This document shows, in pieces, positions 61,401-64,000 of a stretch of DNA of 64,000 nucleotides. Numbering within the stretch: the first letter of the stretch is position 1; each line of letters starts with the position of its first letter. The stretch is taken from contig OZ244139.1 of the NCBI GenBank assembly GCA_965216205.1, positions 2,294,001 to 2,358,000 of the forward strand, given 5' to 3'. The notes beneath the pieces were generated by a model that did no database searches, had not been told where the DNA came from, and saw only the letters and a program-made list of their open reading frames with translations. The DNA comes from CADEDH01 sp965216205. Lineage in GTDB: Bacteria; Actinomycetota; Acidimicrobiia; Acidimicrobiales; SZUA-35. A program made the position numbers and the translations under genes.

Positions 61401-62038
61401 TCCCCCAGGTCACGTTCGACAAGGCCCAGCGCTTGGCGTTCGAGAAGGAGATGCTTGGGCTGTATGTGTCGGACCATCCGCTCATGGGGTTCGAGGAGGC
61501 GCTCGCCGCCAGGACGGAGGGGAGCCTCGCCGACCTCGACACCGTCGAGGACGGACAGTCGATCGTGGTGGGCGGGGTGGTCACCGGACTGCAGAAGAAG
61601 TGGACGAAGAAGGGCGACCTGATGGCCGTCTTCGTGTTGGAGGATCTGACCCACGGGGTCGAGGCGATGGTCTTTCCCCGCAGCTTCGCCGACTACGGGC
61701 ACCTCCTCGAGGACGACCGGATCGTGATCGTGCGCGGCCGCGCCGACAAGCGCGACGACCAGCCGAAGGTGATCGCACAGGCGATCGAGATCTTCGACAC
61801 CGAACGAGCGAGCGCGACCGCACCGCTACGGCTCCAGGTGCGTCCGGAGCAGCTCTCCGAGGACATGATCGATCGGCTCAAGACGGTCCTCGTCGACCAC
61901 GGCGGCGACTCGACGGTCTTCATCCACCTCAGCGACGACAAGGCGGTTCGTCTCTCCGACCGGTACTGCGTCGACACGTCGAACGGGCTCATCCCCGAGC
62001 TCCGGGTCCTGCTGGGGGCCGACGCCGTCATTCTGTAG
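58490..62038 (+). CDS. dnaE: DNA polymerase III alpha subunit DnaE (replicative)
   Basis: This 1182-aa replicative polymerase has an N-terminal PHP domain (FTHLHVHTEYSMLDGASRLD, GITDHGNMYGVLDFY), the catalytic palm with RVGPGRGSAAGCAVAYCLW and PDIDMDFDSRYRDEMIRYAA, fingers GIHAAAVVITKDPLTDYLPI, a helix-hairpin-helix, and a C-terminal OB fold (IVVGGVVTGLQKKWTKKGDL). The length is typical for actinobacterial DnaE1. GTG 58490 has GAGGAG 9 bases upstream and is followed by the PHP domain. Confidence 0.96.
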   Translation: MGSSFTHLHVHTEYSMLDGASRLDDLVSKAAADGMPALGITDHGNMYGVLDFYRACKRQEINPVIGVELYQAEDSRHERPSRRGKLDDSGGTTDGGKKLYYHLIALAENNTGYKNLIQLASRAFMEGYYYKPRVDWEVLADHAEGVIATTGCLGGHVLQSLMNGDERGALEKAARMQDIFGKDNLFVELQDHGIPAQRETNPKLLEIARRIGAPLLVTNDSHYTEQHDHTAHDALLCVQTGSLMSDPDRFKFHGDQHYLKTAAEMRADWSELPEACDNTLWIAERANVEIEFGKPLLPDFPIPEGFTGADDYLLHLTMEGARKRWGTALTDEVTERLAFELDVIKSMGFSSYFLITWDLIRHARDSGIRVGPGRGSAAGCAVAYCLWITDLDPIEYDLLFERFLNPSRISMPDIDMDFDSRYRDEMIRYAAEAYGRDHVAQIVTFSQIKARAAVRDGARVLGYPYAVGDKVAKAMPPLVMGRDTPLKYCFEKSEKYADGFKAAAELRAMVETDADVAAVVDVAKGLEGLRRQDGIHAAAVVITKDPLTDYLPIQRKPEAGIDIADAPVVTQYEMHGVEELGLLKMDFLGLRNLDVITDALELIERVHGVRVDIDDVPLDDEPTYELLREGRSIGVFQLESAPMRTLMRSMAPTEFEDVAALVALYRPGPMAANMHNDYADRKNGRQESVPFHPDAAEILGGTYNLCIYQEELMQLAQKFAGYDLAQADNLRKAMGKKIREKIQAERAGFVDGCEAQGYGRELGEELFDTMEPFADYAFNKSHSYGYGFVSYQTAFLKANYPVEYLACLLTSVKGNLDKAAIYLNECRQMGINVLVPDVNRSDLDFTSVDDPEGGELNAIPFGLSAVRNVGEGLMQLVIEERNAHGPYQSFVDFCERVDYQVLNKRTLESLIKAGAFDSLGHPRKGLLLAFEDIIDKTVSARREHDMGVMTLFGALGDDDDQQASFDDRQSIPQVTFDKAQRLAFEKEMLGLYVSDHPLMGFEEALAARTEGSLADLDTVEDGQSIVVGGVVTGLQKKWTKKGDLMAVFVLEDLTHGVEAMVFPRSFADYGHLLEDDRIVIVRGRADKRDDQPKVIAQAIEIFDTERASATAPLRLQVRPEQLSEDMIDRLKTVLVDHGGDSTVFIHLSDDKAVRLSDRYCVDTSNGLIPELRVLLGADAVIL

Positions 62039-62061
62039 CGCTGCGCTGCGCCCGCTCGTCG

Positions 62062-63438
62062 ATGGTCGGGAAGAATTCATCGTCGTCGTCGAGTCGCCCC
62101 GATCGGCACACTGTGCCCCTGAACTTCGTGACTCGCACGCTCCGGTCGCCCCTTCTTCGTGCCTGGCGCGCGTTCGGCGGGCTCGCCGGTGACACGATGT
62201 GGAGCGGTGCCCACGACCTCCTCGCAATGGCCACCGCCCTGACGTCGTTCCAATTGCTGCAGCGGGCCCTCCTCGTCGAGCAATACGGTGCCTACATCGG
62301 GCTCTACGGCCTCGTCGGTGCGCTGGGTGCGATCTCGATGTCGGGCGTCGGGTTGGCGCTCCTGCAGCGGCTGATCGGCGCCCGGGACGAGCCGAGCTCT
62401 GCCCTCCGATCGTTTCTCAGCCTGTCGATGGTCATCGGTGTCGTCGCCGTACTGGTCGTGGGTGCCGTCGGGATGCTCACCCTCCAGCTCACCAGGGCCG
62501 AGATCGCGGTGGTCGCGGTCGCCGAGCTCATCGCCGTGGCGGTCGTGTGGATCGCCGCCGTGTCCGTGCAGGCGGCATCGGGCTACCCTGCTGCCGCCAG
62601 GGTCCGGATGGGCATCGTCGCGATCCGCCTCGTGACGCTCGTCGTGCTCCAGGTCACGGGCAACCTGACGATCCTCCGCCTCGGCCTGGGTTTCCTGATC
62701 GGCTTCAGCGGGTACGGCACCTACCTGTTGGTCGTCCATCTCCCGAAGCACGGCTACTCGGTGGGGGCCTGCCGGCCGACGGCGCTCTCGATCCGGTCGA
62801 GTGCGATGTTCTCGATCCCGATGGGTGCCAGCAAGCTCCAGACGGACGGTGACAAGTGGTTCCTGAACGTGTTCCGCTTCGAGGCCGACGCCGGCCTGTA
62901 CGGGGCCGCCTACCGGGTCGTCCAGCTCGGCACCCTCCCGCTCCTCGCGTTGGACGCTGCGGCGTTCCAGCGATTCCTCCCCCAGGGCGACGGGGAGCGA
63001 GGTTTGCACTGGCACCGGGCGAAGCGCCTGGCGATGCTCGTGACCGTGGCGAGCGTCGGGTTGGCCCTGGCGCTGTATGCGGCGCTGCCGCTTCTCGGCT
63101 TCCTGTTCACCGACGACTACCAGGACGCGCTCGGGATCGTCCCCTGGCTGCTCCTGCTCATACCGTTGCTGGCGGTGAGCAGCACGCCGCTCAACGGGCT
63201 GCTCGGGCTGGGACATGCCGACAAGCGGATGTACGTCTACCTCTCGTCGTCGGCGCTGAGCGTGGCCATCTACTTCCTGCTCATCCCCTCGTACTCGTGG
63301 CGAGGTGCGGTCGTCGGGACGTTCGTCAGCGAGACCTACCTGGTGGCGATGGGGTGGGGAGCGCTCTGGTTCTATCAGCGGCGGGCCGACGAGGCGCTCG
63401 ACGATGCCGACCCCGCGCCGGTCATGACCTCGGTCTGA
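62062..63438 (+). CDS. Polysaccharide flippase/oligosaccharide repeat-unit transporter family protein
   Basis: This protein of about 458 aa has 12-14 hydrophobic membrane helices, for example GLVGALGAISMSGVGLALLQ, MVIGVVAVLVVGAVGMLTLQ, LVTLVVLQVTGNLTILRLGL and LALALYAALPLLGFLF. It has the family pattern FRFEADAGLYGAAYRVVQLG, typical of Wzx/MATE-like exporters of polysaccharide units. The lipid-linked substrate is unknown. ATG 62062 and GTG 62113 are possible starts, both without a clear ribosome site. It converges with a glycosyltransferase, overlapping by 64 bases, suggesting a polysaccharide locus to the right. Confidence 0.8.
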   Translation: MVGKNSSSSSSRPDRHTVPLNFVTRTLRSPLLRAWRAFGGLAGDTMWSGAHDLLAMATALTSFQLLQRALLVEQYGAYIGLYGLVGALGAISMSGVGLALLQRLIGARDEPSSALRSFLSLSMVIGVVAVLVVGAVGMLTLQLTRAEIAVVAVAELIAVAVVWIAAVSVQAASGYPAAARVRMGIVAIRLVTLVVLQVTGNLTILRLGLGFLIGFSGYGTYLLVVHLPKHGYSVGACRPTALSIRSSAMFSIPMGASKLQTDGDKWFLNVFRFEADAGLYGAAYRVVQLGTLPLLALDAAAFQRFLPQGDGERGLHWHRAKRLAMLVTVASVGLALALYAALPLLGFLFTDDYQDALGIVPWLLLLIPLLAVSSTPLNGLLGLGHADKRMYVYLSSSALSVAIYFLLIPSYSWRGAVVGTFVSETYLVAMGWGALWFYQRRADEALDDADPAPVMTSV

Positions 63439-64000
63439 CCACGGGCGGACGTGGTTGCACCGATGACGGCTTCGAACAGGGCCTCGAGCTTCGCCGCTTC
63501 GATGTCATTGGAGAACTCCGCCCCGACCTTGGCCCGGCCCGCCTGCCCGAACAGCTGTCGGGAACGGGGATCGTCGAGTAGGGCGAGGAGGGCGTCCGCC
63601 AACGACACGGCATCGCCGGGAAGGACGAGGTAGCCGTTGATCCCGTGTTCGACGAGCTCGGCCACGCCTCCGACGTGGGTCGCCACGACCGGGACCCCCG
63701 CGGCCAACGCCTCCATGAGGGTGACCGGCACCCCTTCGGCGAAGCTCGGCAACACGAACACGTCGGTGTCAGCGAGTTGGTCGGCCACCTCCGCCTGGGA
63801 GCGCGCACCGACGAAGCGGACGTGGTCGGCGACGTCGAGCTCGCAGGCGACCGCTTCGAAGCGATCGCGGTCCGGTCCGTCACCGACGATCGTGAGCTCG
63901 ACGTCGGGTTGCTCCTTCTTCACCTGTTGCAACGCCTCGAGCAACACCGTCACCCCCTTGAGCTCTGTCAGGCGACCGACGAAGAGCAGCCGTCGACCCC
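63375..64000 (-). CDS. GT4-family glycosyltransferase (partial, N-terminus outside window)
   Basis: The C-terminal about 208 residues of a GT-B glycosyltransferase: RLLFVGRLTELKGVTVLLEA, VELTIVGDGPDRDRFEA, FVGARSQAEVADQLADTDVF, VLPSFAEGVPVTLMEALAAG (the EGVPxxxxEA donor motif), and VVATHVGGVAELVEHGINGY. It ends in a Ser/Ala-rich tail. Family knowledge gives sugar transfer from a nucleotide donor, probably into a polysaccharide together with the flippase next door. The gene runs off the window end. Confidence 0.85.
   Translation of the reverse strand, partial: GRRLLFVGRLTELKGVTVLLEALQQVKKEQPDVELTIVGDGPDRDRFEAVACELDVADHVRFVGARSQAEVADQLADTDVFVLPSFAEGVPVTLMEALAAGVPVVATHVGGVAELVEHGINGYLVLPGDAVSLADALLALLDDPRSRQLFGQAGRAKVGAEFSNDIEAAKLEALFEAVIGATTSARGQTEVMTGAGSASSSASSARR

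Overview
The window is 64 kb of very GC-rich DNA, dense with genes that mostly overlap their neighbours by a few bases (ATGA/GTGA junctions). Gene content points to an actinobacterium: MtrAB with a GerMN lipoprotein, DivIVA/SepF instead of MinCDE, a PimB'-like mannosyltransferase, Bpa (a proteasome activator), DUF3040, SRPBCC and DUF58/MoxR/transglutaminase genes, and a mycofactocin cluster. The mycofactocin locus and several lineage-restricted proteins suggest a deep-branching group such as class Acidimicrobiia. That placement is inference. No rRNA, tRNA, CRISPR array, IS element or prophage was seen.

Layout. (1) 1-4477, minus strand: a mycofactocin operon running zinc-type alcohol dehydrogenase > mftA (43 aa, ending IDGMCGVY) > mftB > mftC > FadH/OYE-type oxidoreductase, which is cut by the window start. 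(2) 4.6-10.8 kb, plus: a small Cys protein, queG, a pimB-like glycosyltransferase, an SRPBCC protein, a large coiled-coil protein resembling an SMC/RecN ATPase without Walker A, and a ROK sugar kinase. (3) 10.8-17.4 kb, minus: TetR regulator, glycerol kinase, the mtrA-mtrB-lpqB-like signalling operon, an inositol-monophosphatase-family enzyme and a small membrane protein. (4) 17.4-19.8 kb, plus: NUDIX hydrolase, DinB, DUF3040 protein. (5) 19.8-24.4 kb, minus: moxR, DUF58 and transglutaminase genes. (6) 24.6-28.6 kb: a second ROK protein, acyl-CoA dehydrogenase, HNH endonuclease and a lipoate-ligase-like protein. (7) 28.7-48.6 kb, plus: the division and cell-wall (dcw) cluster mraZ, rsmH, ftsL-like, ftsI, murE, mraY, murD, ftsW, murG, murC, murB, ftsQ, ftsZ, pgeF, yggS, sepF, yggT, divIVA. 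murF is missing from its usual place between murE and mraY. (8) 48.6-64 kb: ileS (minus), a TraR/DksA-like protein with a histone-like tail, lspA, rluD, a nitroreductase, an Rrf2 regulator, a phosphodiesterase, bpa, a hypothetical gene, dnaE, a polysaccharide flippase and a glycosyltransferase cut by the window end.

How the genes work together. Region 7 is one long transcription unit that makes lipid II (MurE, MraY, MurD, MurG, MurC, MurB), builds the septum (FtsL, FtsI, FtsW, FtsQ, FtsZ, SepF, DivIVA) and is probably controlled by MraZ through G-rich boxes around the promoter, and by a highly structured RNA between mraZ and rsmH. Region 1 makes the peptide-derived redox cofactor mycofactocin and probably some of the enzymes that use it.

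The most unusual items are: the nested-hairpin leader in front of rsmH, whose outer stem covers a perfect ribosome site in a different frame from rsmH; FtsW with a histone-H1-like N-terminal extension of about 195 residues encoded by 30-bp tandem repeats; five perfect 28-bp palindromic repeats plus DnaA-box-like sites upstream of dnaE; phased GTGGGG boxes (or a G-quadruplex) upstream of mraZ; the missing murF; and a window-wide tendency to short tandem duplications, several of them at ribosome binding sites.
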